Assembly (NCBI GenBank): GCA_013347225.1
Contig: CP054595.1
Coordinates: 682,001 to 746,000, forward strand
Length of the DNA stretch: 64,000 nt
Reading direction: 5' to 3'
DNA from: Candidatus Accumulibacter similis
GTDB taxonomy: Bacteria > Pseudomonadota > Gammaproteobacteria > Burkholderiales > Rhodocyclaceae
Below are positions 53,780 through 63,871 of the stretch, in pieces. Both the position numbers and the translations under genes were made by a program. The notes beneath the pieces were generated by a model. It did no database searches. It was not told the origin of the DNA and saw nothing but the letters and a program-made list of their open reading frames with translations. Within the stretch, counting starts at the first letter, position 1; each line of letters opens with the position of its first letter.

Positions 53780-53989
53780 GGTGTCTGTCGAGGCCTCTTT
53801 GGATGAGATGTCGCCAAAGTCGGAGTATAAATCACTTGCTTCGTTCCCGGCGGACGCACGGGAGAGCCGGGTTGCGCGCCGCACCAGCATGGTGCGGATG
53901 GTCTGCGATCGCACCAATGTCGTGCGCAAAAAAAGCCCGGTCCTGACCCAGACCGTTGTGGCACAATGATCGGTCAGCTAGGGAGAAGT

Positions 53990-54005
53990 TGGCACGTTTC
54001 GTGCT
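53990..54005 (+). promoter_or_regulatory. probable sigma-54 promoter of glnA
   Basis: TGGCACG-TTTC-GTGCT matches the -24/-12 consensus (TGGCACG-N4-TTGCW) with the invariant GG and GC exactly 12 bases apart; the only change is G for the first T of the -12 box. It lies 66 bases upstream of the glnA start. NtrB and NtrC, the activator pair for such promoters, are encoded just downstream in this window. Confidence 0.75.
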
Positions 54006-54071
54006 TTGACCCTCGCGCAACGATTTTCCATTGTCGCCGCTGACCCCGGCACCTGTTCAGGAGGCTCTTTG

Positions 54072-55487
54072 ATGGCAAGCCCGCAAGACGTGATCAAGAT
54101 GGTGAAGGACAACGAAGCGAAGTTTGTGGACTTCCGCTTCACCGACACCCGTGGCAAGGAGCAGCACGTGACCGTTCCGGTCAGCGCTTTCGATGAAGAC
54201 AAGTTCGAGAATGGCCACGCGTTCGACGGCTCGTCAATCGCCGGCTGGAAGGGGATTCAGGCGTCGGACATGCAACTGATGCCCGATCCGGGCACCGCGT
54301 ATGTCGACCCCTTCTTCGACGAGACGACGGTGGTGATCACCTGTGATGTCGTTGACCCAGCCGACGGTCGCGGCTACGACCGCGATCCGCGCTCGATCGC
54401 GAAGCGCGCCGAGGCCTACCTGAAGTCCTGCGGCGTTGGCGATACCGCCTACTTCGGCCCTGAGCCCGAGTTCTTCATCTTCGACTCGGTTGCGTGGAGC
54501 GTCGACATGTCCGGCTGCACCCTGAAGATCTACTCGCAGGAGGCAGCATGGACCAGCGGCGAAAAGTCCGAAGGCGAGGGCGGTACCGGTCACCGGCCGG
54601 GGATCAAGGGAGGCTACTTCCCGGTGCCGCCGGTCGACAGCCTGCACGATATCCGTTCGGCGATGGTCCTGACTCTGGAATCGATCGGCGTGCCGGTCGA
54701 GGTGCACCACCACGAGGTCGCCACTGCCGGCCAGTGCGAGATCGGCACCCTGTTCAGCACCCTCGTGAAGCGCGCCGACTGGACGCAGATGCTGAAGTAC
54801 GTCGTCCATAACGTTGCGCATCAGTACGGCAAGACCGCGACCTTCATGCCGAAGCCGATCGTCGGCGACAATGGCTCCGGGATGCACGTGCACCAGTCCA
54901 TCTGGAAGGACGGCAAGAACCTCTTTGCCGGCAACGGTTACGCCGGCCTCTCCGAACTCGCCCTCTTCTACATTGGCGGCATCATCAAGCACGCCAAGGC
55001 GCTCAACGCGATCACCAATCCCGGGACGAATTCGTACAAGCGGCTGGTGCCGCATTATGAGGCGCCAGTCAAGCTCGCCTATTCGGCAAAGAACCGTTCG
55101 GCGTCGATTCGCGTGCCGCACGTTGCTTCGGACAAGGCGCGGCGCATCGAAACGCGCTTCCCCGATCCGATCGCCAATCCCTATCTGTGCTTTGCCGCAC
55201 TGTTGATGGCCGGCCTCGACGGCATCCAGAACCGGATTCATCCGGGCGATCCGGCCGACAAGAACCTTTACGACCTGCCCCCGGAAGAGGACGCGAAGAT
55301 CCCGACCGTCTGCGCCAGTCTCGAAGAGGCACTGGCGTCGCTCGACAAGGATCGCGACTTCCTGACGCGCGGCGGCGTCTTCTCGGACGACTGGATCGAT
55401 GCCTACGTCGAACTGAAGATGGATGAGGTCAACAAGGTTCGCATGACCACCCACCCCGTCGAGTTCGATCTGTATTACAGCTGCTGA
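54072..55487 (+). CDS. glnA: glutamine synthetase, type I
   Basis: 471 residues, as for GlnA-I. Beta-grasp N-terminus ([17 protein letters not shown]), [62 protein letters not shown] and NRSASIRVP metal and substrate sites are intact. [10 protein letters not shown] near residue 398 is the adenylylation-site tyrosine, so it is the GlnE-regulated beta type. Expression probably nitrogen-controlled through the upstream sigma-54 site. Followed by a hairpin terminator. Confidence 0.98.
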   Translation: MASPQDVIKMVKDNEAKFVDFRFTDTRGKEQHVTVPVSAFDEDKFENGHAFDGSSIAGWKGIQASDMQLMPDPGTAYVDPFFDETTVVITCDVVDPADGRGYDRDPRSIAKRAEAYLKSCGVGDTAYFGPEPEFFIFDSVAWSVDMSGCTLKIYSQEAAWTSGEKSEGEGGTGHRPGIKGGYFPVPPVDSLHDIRSAMVLTLESIGVPVEVHHHEVATAGQCEIGTLFSTLVKRADWTQMLKYVVHNVAHQYGKTATFMPKPIVGDNGSGMHVHQSIWKDGKNLFAGNGYAGLSELALFYIGGIIKHAKALNAITNPGTNSYKRLVPHYEAPVKLAYSAKNRSASIRVPHVASDKARRIETRFPDPIANPYLCFAALLMAGLDGIQNRIHPGDPADKNLYDLPPEEDAKIPTVCASLEEALASLDKDRDFLTRGGVFSDDWIDAYVELKMDEVNKVRMTTHPVEFDLYYSC

Positions 55488-55507
55488 GCGCCAGGGCGGG
55501 GCATACG

Positions 55508-55536
55508 ACAAGGACGGGCATACGCCCGTCCTTTGT
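55508..55536 (+). terminator. rho-independent-like terminator after glnA
   Basis: AAGGACGGGC (55510-55519), ATAC loop, GCCCGTCCTT (55524-55533): a perfect 10-bp GC-rich stem beginning 23 bases after the glnA stop. The T-run is short (CTTTGT), so termination may be partial, allowing read-through to the ntrBC genes. Confidence 0.75.
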
Positions 55537-55674
55537 GCGTCTACCGATCGATGTCCTTCCGCGTTAGTATTGCTGCCGATTGGCCAACACACCGACAGCC
55601 ACGCGATCGCCCCGCCCCCTGCGCGGCACCGTTCGGCGAGCGGTTCTGCCCGTGCCATGGGGAATGCGACGACG

Positions 55675-56163
55675 ATGAGACGACTGCCACGCCTGTTATG
55701 CGCGATTGCCCTGTCGCTGTCTGTCTGCCTGCCGGCGACAGCACAGGACATCTACAAGTGTGTCGATGCCGAAGGCCATACGACGTACTCGAACGTGCCG
55801 ACCAGGACCTGCCGCAAGCTGGTGCTGGATCCCGTGAACCTCGCCCCGGCGTCCCGGCAACCGGCGGCGAAGACGGCCACCCCGGGCAACTTCCCGAAGG
55901 TGGACGAACAGACTCAGAAATCGCGCGACGGTGATCGTCGGCGTATCCTTGACACCGAGCTGGCTGCCGAGCAGAAGAACCTCGAGCAGGCGAGGAAGGA
56001 ACTCGCGCAACAGGAAGGCGTGGTCCTGCCCAACGAGCGCATGCAGGGTGGCGCGATCAGCGGCGGCAAGGTGCAGGAGCGGCTGCAGCCGTACAAGGAC
56101 AAGGTTGCGCTGCACCAGCGCAACGTCGAGGCCATCCAGAAAGAGATCGCCAATCTGCGCTGA
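55675..56163 (+). CDS. secreted DUF4124 domain protein
   Basis: 162 residues. N-terminal signal peptide (LLCAIALSLSVCLPATAQ, cleavage after TAQ) then the DUF4124 signature IYKCVDAEGHTTYSNVPT, and a charged, probably coiled-coil C-terminal half (residues ~75-160). Start at 55675 chosen because it gives a normal signal peptide; ATG 55657 is possible. Such periplasmic proteins of unknown role often sit between glnA and ntrB in related betaproteobacteria. Function unknown. Confidence 0.85.
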   Translation: MRRLPRLLCAIALSLSVCLPATAQDIYKCVDAEGHTTYSNVPTRTCRKLVLDPVNLAPASRQPAAKTATPGNFPKVDEQTQKSRDGDRRRILDTELAAEQKNLEQARKELAQQEGVVLPNERMQGGAISGGKVQERLQPYKDKVALHQRNVEAIQKEIANLR

Positions 56164-56243
56164 TCGCCCGCGGCTGAGACGGTCTGGCTCCTGTCGGACC
56201 CGGACAGGTGTTCGCTGGCCTGACAGCATCGCCGTGCGAGCCA

Positions 56244-57320
56244 ATGCCTGAAGATTCAGCGAATCCATTCGGTGGCCTTGACCTGCTGTCGTCGGCCGTG
56301 CTCCTGCTCGACGAAAGATTGGCAATCCGCCATCTCAATCCGGCGGCCGAGAACCTGCTCGAGATCAGCCACACGGTCTTCTCCGGCTGCCGGCTGGACA
56401 GCGTGATCGAATGTCCGGCGAAGCTGCTCGCGGCGCTCGACAGCGTTCGCCAGCACGGCTGGAGTTACAGTGGGCAGAATGTGGAACTGCGACTGGCCGG
56501 TGGCAACGTGCTGCAGTTGAATTGCACGGTCAACCCCGTCGAAGCCCCGCCTGTCCGCCTGCTCGTCGAGCTTTGGCCGATCGACCAACAACTCCGCGCC
56601 ACCCGGGAAGAACGCCTGGTCGAGCAGCAGCAGGCCAGTCGTGAGTTGATCCGGAACCTGGTACACGAGATCAAGAATCCACTGGGCGGGATTCGCGGTG
56701 CGGCGCAGTTGCTCGAGCGGGAACTCCGGAATCCCGGCTTGCATGAGTACACGCAGGTGATCATCAAGGAAGCGGATCGTCTCCAGGAACTGATGCGTCG
56801 GCTGCTTTCGCCGCATCGGCCGATGCAGCCGGGCCCGGTGAACATTCACGAAATCCTCGAGCGTGTGCGCAGTTTGCTGACGGCGGAGTTTCCCACCATT
56901 CTCGCCGTGCGCAGAGACTACGATACCAGCCTGCCGGAACTCGTCGGCGATCGCGAACAGCTGATTCAAGTTTTCCTGAACATTGCCAGGAACGCTGCCC
57001 AGGCGATCACCCGGCAGACCGGTCGCCGCGGGCTCTCGGGCCCGGGTCAGATCACGCTGCGCACGCGCGCAGCGCGCCAGGTGACCCTGTTCAAGCGGCG
57101 CCATCGCTTGGCGCTCGAAGTGCACGTGGTCGATGACGGTCCGGGAATTGCCGACGAGATTCGCGAACGCATGTTCTACCCCCTGGTTTCCGGCCGCACC
57201 GGGGGGAGTGGCCTCGGGCTGACGCTCGCGCAGAGCTTCGTCCAGCAACACCAAGGGACGATCGAGTGCGAGAGTCGGCCGGGCTACACCTGTTTCACGA
57301 TCCTCTTGCCCCTTGGTTGA
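56244..57320 (+). CDS. glnL: nitrogen regulation sensor histidine kinase NtrB (GlnL)
   Basis: 358 residues, soluble. N-terminal PAS-like domain (SSAVLLLDERLAIRHLNPAAENLLEIS), H-box RNLVHEIKNPLGGIRGAAQLLERE with the phosphorylated His, N-box FLNIARNAAQAI, G-boxes VVDDGPGIADEI and SGRTGGSGLGLTLAQ. Controlled by PII in relatives; phosphorylates NtrC under nitrogen limitation. ATG 56244 chosen; GTG 56208 is an alternative. Immediately precedes ntrC. Confidence 0.93.
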   Translation: MPEDSANPFGGLDLLSSAVLLLDERLAIRHLNPAAENLLEISHTVFSGCRLDSVIECPAKLLAALDSVRQHGWSYSGQNVELRLAGGNVLQLNCTVNPVEAPPVRLLVELWPIDQQLRATREERLVEQQQASRELIRNLVHEIKNPLGGIRGAAQLLERELRNPGLHEYTQVIIKEADRLQELMRRLLSPHRPMQPGPVNIHEILERVRSLLTAEFPTILAVRRDYDTSLPELVGDREQLIQVFLNIARNAAQAITRQTGRRGLSGPGQITLRTRAARQVTLFKRRHRLALEVHVVDDGPGIADEIRERMFYPLVSGRTGGSGLGLTLAQSFVQQHQGTIECESRPGYTCFTILLPLG

Positions 57321-57391
57321 GCACACTGGCATCTTTCTTGCTTGATTTCCAGGACATTCTGATGACGACGGACAAGCGTGCCGAGGAAGCG

Positions 57392-58810
57392 ATGAAAGCG
57401 GTGTGGATCGTTGATGATGACAAGTCGATTCGCTGGGTTCTCGAGAAGACCCTGGCGCGGGAGAAGATCCCGTTCTGCAGCTTCGCTTCGGCGACCGAGG
57501 CGCTGGCACGACTCGACGCCGGCGCGCAGGAGCCGCAGGTGCTGGTCTCCGACATCCGCATGCCGGGACAGTCGGGACTGGAACTGCTGCAGGTTTTCAA
57601 GGAGCGCTTTCCGGCGTTGCCGGTCATCATCATGACCGCCTACTCCGACCTCGACAGCGCCGTGTCCGCATTTCAGGGTGGCGCCTTCGAGTATCTGCCG
57701 AAGCCCTTCGATGTCGATCAGGCGCTTGAGCTGATCCGGCGGGCGATCAGCGAGAGCCTGCACCAGACTGGTGCGCCGAACGAGGTGGGGCTGACCCCAG
57801 AGATCCTGGGTCAGGCGCCGGCGATGCAGGAGGTCTTTCGTGCCATCGGCCGCCTGAGTCAATCGAGCGCCACTGTCCTGATCACTGGTGAATCGGGTTC
57901 CGGCAAGGAACTCGTCGCGCGTGCGGTGCACCGCCACAGCCAGCGTGCAGACAAGCCGTTCATCGCCATCAACACCGCCGCGATCCCGCGCGACCTCCTG
58001 GAATCGGAGCTTTTCGGTCATGAGCGCGGCGCATTCACCGGTGCCGCGGTACAGCGTCAGGGGCGCTTCGAGCAGGCCGAGGGCGGAACCCTGTTTCTAG
58101 ACGAGATCGGCGACATGCCGGCAGAGCTGCAGACCAGGTTGCTGCGCGTGCTGTCGGATGGTCATTACTACCGCGTCGGCGGCCATTCGCCCCTCAAGAC
58201 CCGGGTGCGCATCATTGCGGCAACGCATCAGGATCTTGAAGCGCGCGTCAGGCAGGGACTGTTTCGCGAAGACCTGTTTCATCGCCTGAACGTGATCCGG
58301 GTACGGCTGCCGAGCCTGCGTGAACGCCGTGAGGACATCCCGATTCTCGCTCGCCACTTCCTGCAGAAGAGCGCGCACGAATTGGGTGTCGAAGGCAAGC
58401 GCTTTTCCGACGCCGCCCTGAAGCACCTCTGCGGGCTCGATTTTTCCGGCAACGTGCGGCAGCTTGAGAACCTCTGCCATTGGCTGACGGTGATGGCACC
58501 CGGGCAACTGGTCGACGTCGCGGACCTGCCGCCGGAACTCCGCGAGTCGTCGCCTGCGGCAGCCAGCGACGACTGGGAGACGGCGCTCGGCCAGGCGGTG
58601 GACCGCTTTCTGGTTGGCGACCCGGGACAGGTTCATGCGAAGTTGTCACAGGTCTTCGAGCGGGTCCTCATCAACCGGGCGCTAGCGCACACCGGTGGCC
58701 GGCGGATCGAAGCAGCGCAGGCACTTGGCATCGGTCGCAACACGATTACCCGCAAGATCCAGGAACTCGGGATCAGCGCCAGCGGCGCGAGCGACGACAG
58801 GGAAGCCTGA
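57392..58810 (+). CDS. glnG: nitrogen regulation response regulator NtrC (GlnG)
   Basis: 472 residues. Receiver domain [19 protein letters not shown] with the phospho-Asp in [12 protein letters not shown]+ sigma-54 activator domain with Walker [17 protein letters not shown], the sigma-54 contact loop GAFTGA and [22 protein letters not shown]; Fis-type HTH at the C-terminus ([20 protein letters not shown]). Start 57392 has GAGGA five bases upstream; 57362 is possible. Activates sigma-54 promoters such as the one proposed before glnA. Confidence 0.96.
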   Translation: MKAVWIVDDDKSIRWVLEKTLAREKIPFCSFASATEALARLDAGAQEPQVLVSDIRMPGQSGLELLQVFKERFPALPVIIMTAYSDLDSAVSAFQGGAFEYLPKPFDVDQALELIRRAISESLHQTGAPNEVGLTPEILGQAPAMQEVFRAIGRLSQSSATVLITGESGSGKELVARAVHRHSQRADKPFIAINTAAIPRDLLESELFGHERGAFTGAAVQRQGRFEQAEGGTLFLDEIGDMPAELQTRLLRVLSDGHYYRVGGHSPLKTRVRIIAATHQDLEARVRQGLFREDLFHRLNVIRVRLPSLRERREDIPILARHFLQKSAHELGVEGKRFSDAALKHLCGLDFSGNVRQLENLCHWLTVMAPGQLVDVADLPPELRESSPAAASDDWETALGQAVDRFLVGDPGQVHAKLSQVFERVLINRALAHTGGRRIEAAQALGIGRNTITRKIQELGISASGASDDREA

Positions 58811-58859
58811 CGCCGGATAATCGGCGATAATTGCCGACGTTGATTTCGATGTTCCGCCG

Positions 58860-59666
58860 ATGGCACAGTTGTTTCCCGCCTGTCAGATCGATCCCGGACG
58901 CCTTGGCCCTCTCCTGGGTCCGGCGCGCGGCCGTTTCACGGTCGTGGTACTGGCCGAATGCAGTTCGACCAGCACCGTGCTTCTCGAACGTGCTCGCCAG
59001 GGCGCTCCATCGGGTTCCTTGCTGATTGCCGACGACCAGACGGCAGGGCGCGGCCGACGTGGTCGCAGCTGGCTTTCGTCGCCGTCAGCCGGCCTGACCT
59101 TCTCCCTGCTCTGGCGCTTTGCCGGCACGGTCGCGCGACTCGCCGGTCTGTCGCTGGCGGTTGGTCTGGCGGTGGCGCGCGCTCTCGAGCGGCTCGGCGC
59201 CACGGGCGTCGGACTCAAGTGGCCCAACGACATCCTGCTCGGCGGCGGCAAGGTGGGTGGCATCCTGGTGGAACTGGAAACCGCGCCCGCGGGCATGCTG
59301 GCGGTGATCGGCATCGGCCTCAATCTGCAGATGCCCCCCGCTGGTGACGAGGCGTTCATCCATCCGCCGGCGGCCCTGTCGCAGGCGCTGTCGCCACCGC
59401 CGGATCGACACCGACTGCTGGCAGAGCTGATGATCGAACTGGCGGCAGTCCTCGACCGTTTTGACGCCGGCGGATTTGCCGTCCTGCGAGCTGACTGGCA
59501 GAGGCAGCATGCGTGGCAGGATCGGCCAGTACGCCTGCTCGACGGTGAGCGGGTCGATCGTCAGGGAATCTGCCTCGGCGCAGACGAGCATGGTGCGCTG
59601 CTCTTGCAGACGGCAACCGGCATCGAGCGTTGCCTCTCCGGCGACCTGTCACTGCGCGTCGCATGA
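58860..59666 (+). CDS. birA: biotin--[acetyl-CoA-carboxylase] ligase (BirA, no repressor domain)
   Basis: 268 residues. Biotin-binding and adenylation motifs TAGRGRRGRSWLSSP and LKWPNDILLGGGKVGGILVE are clear, followed by the C-terminal SH3-like domain. There is no N-terminal helix-turn-helix, so it is a group I enzyme that biotinylates but does not repress the bio genes. Overlaps coaX (ATGA). Confidence 0.95.
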   Translation: MAQLFPACQIDPGRLGPLLGPARGRFTVVVLAECSSTSTVLLERARQGAPSGSLLIADDQTAGRGRRGRSWLSSPSAGLTFSLLWRFAGTVARLAGLSLAVGLAVARALERLGATGVGLKWPNDILLGGGKVGGILVELETAPAGMLAVIGIGLNLQMPPAGDEAFIHPPAALSQALSPPPDRHRLLAELMIELAAVLDRFDAGGFAVLRADWQRQHAWQDRPVRLLDGERVDRQGICLGADEHGALLLQTATGIERCLSGDLSLRVA

Positions 59667-60385
59667 TCATCGCCATCGATGCCGGCAACAGTCGCATCAA
59701 GTGGGCCACACATGATGGCGGGCGCTGGCTCGACAGCGGCGTGCTGGCGACCTCCGACATCGCCTGGCTCGCCGAGGCCGCCGACGAGTGGCCGGCCGGC
59801 GGTGATGTCGTCGTCTGCAATGTGGCCGGCGCGGCGGTTGCGGCGGGCATTTCGTCGCTGCTGGCTGCGCGCCAGGCGCGGATTTCCTTCCTCCGCCCGA
59901 CTGCCGCCGCCTGTGGGGTGCGCAATTCGTACGACTTGCCGGCACAACTCGGGGCGGATCGCTGGGCGGCACTGATCGGTGCCCGCGCGCAGTGCGGCTG
60001 CGCGTGTCTGGTCGTTTGTGCCGGCACGGCAACGACGGTGGACCTGCTCGATGCCGGCGGCGTTTTTCGCGGCGGACTGATTCTGCCCGGCTTTGACCTG
60101 ATGCGCGCTGCGTTGGCGAGCAACACGGCGCTGCTGCCGCTGGCCGAGGAAGGCGTCTTCCGTGCTGCGCCCCGCAATACCAGCGACGCGATCGTCAGTG
60201 GTTGCCTGCAGGCTCAGCTGGGTGCGGTCGAGCGCATGTTTGCCGGCATCGCCAGCGAAGCGGGCGCGCAATGCCTGCTGACCGGCGGTGCGGCCGAGCG
60301 CCTCGCCGCCCATCTACGGATTCCCTTTCTGCTGGTGGATAATCTGATCCTGCGTGGTCTGGTGCGCTATGCAGAATCGCTGTGA
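59663..60385 (+). CDS. coaX: type III pantothenate kinase
   Basis: 240 residues. First step of coenzyme A synthesis. IIAIDAGNSRIKWATHDGG is the phosphate-1 motif, GADRWAALIGAR and VVCAGTATTVDLLDAGGVFRGGLILPG are the pantothenate and phosphate-2 sites of CoaX. Coupled to birA by a four-base overlap, a common beta- and gammaproteobacterial pairing. Confidence 0.95.
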   Translation: MIIAIDAGNSRIKWATHDGGRWLDSGVLATSDIAWLAEAADEWPAGGDVVVCNVAGAAVAAGISSLLAARQARISFLRPTAAACGVRNSYDLPAQLGADRWAALIGARAQCGCACLVVCAGTATTVDLLDAGGVFRGGLILPGFDLMRAALASNTALLPLAEEGVFRAAPRNTSDAIVSGCLQAQLGAVERMFAGIASEAGAQCLLTGGAAERLAAHLRIPFLLVDNLILRGLVRYAESL

Positions 60386-60430
60386 GCCGCCGGCCAGGCG
60401 TTGTTGGTGCGTGAAGACAGGAGAAGCCTG

Positions 60431-60835
60431 ATGCCGACCCATCTGCTGCAGATGCTGCCCGCCTTTCTCGCCTACTTCGCGGTGGCGATCGTCTTGCTGG
60501 CGCTGTTCCTGTTGGTCTACCTGAACGTGACCCCATACGCTGAGCTGGCTCTGATCCGTGCCGGCAACATCGCCGCTGCGACGAGTCTCTCGGGAGCGTT
60601 GCTCGGTTTTGCCATGCCCGTCGCCAACGTCATCGCGCACAGCGATACGCTCATCGGGCTCGCCGTCTGGGGTGCGGTGGCCGGGGTGATCCAGATTCTT
60701 GCTTACCTGGTCATCCGTTTTGCCATGCCGCAACTGACGCAGGACATTCCCGCCGGCAGGATGGCACCGGCGATCCTTCTCGCGGTCGTTTCGCTCACCG
60801 TCGGTCTGATCAACGCAGCCTGCATGACCTACTGA
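60431..60835 (+). CDS. DUF350 membrane protein
   Basis: 134 residues with four hydrophobic segments: AFLAYFAVAIVLLALFLLVYL, an ISLSGALLGFAMPV-like second segment, GLAVWGAVAGVIQILAYLVI and PAILLAVVSLTVGLINA. Matches the DUF350 (YjfL-like) pattern. AGGAGAAG precedes the ATG. Family function unknown; found with SPFH, DUF4178 and polyamine-synthesis genes. Confidence 0.9.
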   Translation: MPTHLLQMLPAFLAYFAVAIVLLALFLLVYLNVTPYAELALIRAGNIAAATSLSGALLGFAMPVANVIAHSDTLIGLAVWGAVAGVIQILAYLVIRFAMPQLTQDIPAGRMAPAILLAVVSLTVGLINAACMTY

Positions 60836-60889
60836 CGGATTCCTCACTGGCGGCGGCAGGTCGCCACAACTTGTTTGCAGGAGATCGCC

Positions 60890-61906
60890 ATGGCGCTCAT
60901 GGATTTCATCAGGAAGCAGTTCGTCGATGTCATTCAGTGGACCGAAGAGGGCGACGGGGTGCTTGCCATACGTTACCCGATGCAGGATCTCGAGATCCAG
61001 TATGGCGCGCAATTGACGGTTCGCGAGTCGCAGATGGCCGTCTTCGTCAACGAAGGCCAGATCGCCGACGTCTTCGGCCCCGGTCTCTACACGCTGACGA
61101 CGCGGACCCTGCCGGTGCTGACCTATCTCAAGAACTGGGACAAGCTGTTCGAGTCCCCCTTCAAGTCAGACGTCTATTTCTTTTCGACCCGTCTGCAACT
61201 CGACTGCAAGTGGGGAACGCCCAATCCGATCACCATCCGCGACAAAGACTTCGGGATGGTGCGCATGCGCGCCTTCGGCATCTACTCGTACAGCCTCGCC
61301 GATGCGCGCAAGTTCCACAGCGAGATCTCGGGTACGCGTGAGCAGTACACCGTTGCCGACCTCGATGGCCAACTGCGCAACCTGGTCATCAGCTCGATGA
61401 CCGACCTCTTCGGGGAGTCCGGGGTTCCCTTCATCGACATGGCGGCGAACCAGGATGAACTGGGCAGGCAGCTGAAGAGCAAGCTCGAGGGCGTGTTCGA
61501 ACGTTACGGGCTGGTGCTCGACAGCTTTGTCGTGCAGAACGTCTCACTGCCCGAAGAACTGCAGAAGATCCTCGATACGCGGATCGGCATGAACATGATT
61601 GGCGATCTCGGACGTTACACGCAATACCAGGTGGCGACCAGCATTCCCCTGGCGGCGCAGAACGAAGGAGGTATCGCCGGTATCGGCGCCGGGCTGGGCG
61701 CCGGGCTGGGCATTGGGCAGACGATGACTGCGGCCATGGCACAGGCCACCGTTGCCACCGCACCGGCGGCAGCGCCGGTGGCCGCGAGCAATGCCGACGA
61801 AGTCGTGGCAACGCTCGAGAAGCTGCATGGACTGGTGGCCAAGGGCATCCTGTCGCAGGCCGAGTTCGACGCCAAGAAGGTGGAGTTGCTGAGCCGCCTG
61901 GGTTGA
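60890..61906 (+). CDS. SPFH/Band 7 domain protein with C-terminal SHOCT
   Basis: 338 residues. The N-terminal and central part (DFIRKQFVDVIQWTEEGDGVLAIRYPM...GPGLYTLTTRTLPVLTYLKNW) is the SPFH 'virion core'-like domain; a Gly/Ala-rich low-complexity linker (GIGAGLGAGLGIGQTM) leads to a SHOCT motif (LHGLVAKGILSQAEFDAKKVELL). No transmembrane helix, so membrane association would be peripheral. Start 60890 has CAGGAGA upstream. Probably a scaffold for the neighbouring membrane proteins. Confidence 0.9.
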   Translation: MALMDFIRKQFVDVIQWTEEGDGVLAIRYPMQDLEIQYGAQLTVRESQMAVFVNEGQIADVFGPGLYTLTTRTLPVLTYLKNWDKLFESPFKSDVYFFSTRLQLDCKWGTPNPITIRDKDFGMVRMRAFGIYSYSLADARKFHSEISGTREQYTVADLDGQLRNLVISSMTDLFGESGVPFIDMAANQDELGRQLKSKLEGVFERYGLVLDSFVVQNVSLPEELQKILDTRIGMNMIGDLGRYTQYQVATSIPLAAQNEGGIAGIGAGLGAGLGIGQTMTAAMAQATVATAPAAAPVAASNADEVVATLEKLHGLVAKGILSQAEFDAKKVELLSRLG

Positions 61907-61947
61907 TTCGAGCCGCCTGACCGACCGACGGCGCCGGCCCGCCACTC

Positions 61948-63870
61948 GTGAAGAGAGCCAGTTGCCCGTCCTGTGGCGCGCCGGTCGTCTTTCGCGCTGC
62001 CACCTCGCTGTATGTCGTCTGCGATTTCTGCCGCAGCACGCTGCTGCGCAGCGGCGAGGACCTGCAGAACATCGGGCGCATGGCAGAACTGCTCGAGGAC
62101 AGTTCTCCGATCCGGATTGGCAGCGAGGGCCGTTTTCGTCAGCGCCATTTCGCGGTCATCGGCCGCATCCAGCTGCAGTACGAATCGGGCGTCTGGAACG
62201 AGTGGCACATCCTCTTCGATGACGGGCGCAGCGCCTGGCTTGCCGAGGCGTCGGGCGAGCTGATCGTCAGCGCGCAGGTCGCAGTCAGAGATCCATTGCC
62301 GGCGTTCGCGACGCTGGCGCCCGAGATGCCGGTCACTCTCGACGGCCGGCGATTCATTGTCACCGATCTGGCGACTGCGCGCTGCATTGCTGGCGAGGGC
62401 GAACTGCCCTTCCGCGTCGCCGCGGGCTACGACGTCAATACCGCCGACCTGCGGGGCAACGATCGCTTCTTGACGATCGATTACAGCGAGACGCCGCCGC
62501 TGGTCTTTGTCGGCCAGTCGGTTGCTTTCTCTGACCTGCAGCTCGACAAGCTCAGGGACGTGCAGCAGCAGTCGGCCGCGGCGGTGCGGCAGGTTGCGGC
62601 GCGTGCATTGACGTGTCCGCACTGTGCGGCAGCGCTGACGATTCATTCGCCGTCGACCGAAAGCATTGGCTGCGAGAGCTGCGGTTCGATCATCGGTGTC
62701 GAGAACGAGCATCTCAGCCTACTGTCACGGGCCGCGCAGGCGCTGCGTGAAGTGCCCTGGCTGCCGCTCGGCAGTGAGGGCCAGCTGCGTGGCAACGACT
62801 GGCGGGTGATCGGCTTCATGCGGCGCAGCTCCAGTTCCGGCGGGTCTGATGGCTCGTGGTCGGAGTACCTGCTGTACAACGTGCAGGAGGGCTTTGCCTG
62901 GCTGATCGAGTATCAGGGCCACTGGAATCTTGCGCGCAGCCTGCCAAATCCACCCGTCGTCAGCCGCGGCGAGGCGAAGTTCACCCACGCCGGACGGGAA
63001 TTTCGCCTCTTCAATCATGGCGAGGCCGAGGTGATCTACGTCGTCGGCGAGTTCTACTGGCGGGTGAACGTCGGCGAGCGCTGTTTTGTCGACGACTACA
63101 TCTGCCCGCCGCTGCTGCTGTCACGCGAGGTCAATGAGCGCGAAGCCACCTGGTCACAGGCCGAGTACCTGGAGCCCGGCGAACTGTGCGCCGCCTTCGG
63201 TATCAAGACACCGCCGCCGCCGCGCCGGGAGGTCTATGCCAACCAGCCGAATCCCCTGGTCGAGACGCACCGGCAGACCTGTCGCCTGTTCTGGAAACTG
63301 CTGCTGGCCGCGACCCTGGTGCAACTGGCTTTCACCTTTCTCCTGGCTTCCGAACTGGTGCTCAGGCAGCGCGTAGTTCTCTCGGCACAGAACGAGGAGG
63401 CGACGCTGACCAGCCAGGAGTTTGTTCTCGAGAGCCGTGCACGTGCGCTGCTCGTTCGGCACCAGACCAGCGTCGCCAACAACTGGTTGTCGGTAAACAC
63501 GACGTTGGTCGAGAAAAACACCGGTGAGGCGCATCTTGGCCAGCAGGAGATCAGCCACTACAAAGGGGTCGAAGACGGGGAGAGCTGGAGCGAAGGATCG
63601 CCGGCGGACGAACTGGTGTTCCGGTCGGTGCCGGCGGGAACCTATCAGCTGCTGGTCGAATACGAACTCGGCAGCGACAACAGTGATTCCGTTGTCGATA
63701 CCATCGAGGTCATACGCAACCCGACCGGCTGGTCCAACTATGTACTGCTGTTGATCTTCCTTGCCGTCTTCCCGCTGCTGTCCCGTTGGCGGCGCAATTC
63801 ATTCGAGGCACGACGCTGGCGCGAGAGCGATCTTGGCGACGACGCGCGCGGCGACGGAGACGAGGACTGA
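61948..63870 (+). CDS. zinc-ribbon DUF4178 membrane protein
   Basis: 640 residues from GTG. Two zinc ribbons (CPSCGAP...CDFC at the N-terminus; CPHCAAA...CESCGS near residue 225) each precede a DUF4178-like beta domain (IGSEGRFRQRHFAVIGRIQLQYESG; LGSEGQLRGNDWRVIGFMRR). Two hydrophobic segments follow (LLLAATLVQLAFTFLLASEL near 450; NYVLLLIFLAVFPLLSRW near 595) with a beta-rich extracytoplasmic stretch between them and an acidic tail. The duplicated ribbon-DUF4178 unit is notable. Function unknown. Confidence 0.85.
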   Translation: MKRASCPSCGAPVVFRAATSLYVVCDFCRSTLLRSGEDLQNIGRMAELLEDSSPIRIGSEGRFRQRHFAVIGRIQLQYESGVWNEWHILFDDGRSAWLAEASGELIVSAQVAVRDPLPAFATLAPEMPVTLDGRRFIVTDLATARCIAGEGELPFRVAAGYDVNTADLRGNDRFLTIDYSETPPLVFVGQSVAFSDLQLDKLRDVQQQSAAAVRQVAARALTCPHCAAALTIHSPSTESIGCESCGSIIGVENEHLSLLSRAAQALREVPWLPLGSEGQLRGNDWRVIGFMRRSSSSGGSDGSWSEYLLYNVQEGFAWLIEYQGHWNLARSLPNPPVVSRGEAKFTHAGREFRLFNHGEAEVIYVVGEFYWRVNVGERCFVDDYICPPLLLSREVNEREATWSQAEYLEPGELCAAFGIKTPPPPRREVYANQPNPLVETHRQTCRLFWKLLLAATLVQLAFTFLLASELVLRQRVVLSAQNEEATLTSQEFVLESRARALLVRHQTSVANNWLSVNTTLVEKNTGEAHLGQQEISHYKGVEDGESWSEGSPADELVFRSVPAGTYQLLVEYELGSDNSDSVVDTIEVIRNPTGWSNYVLLLIFLAVFPLLSRWRRNSFEARRWRESDLGDDARGDGDED

Positions 63871-63871
63871 A

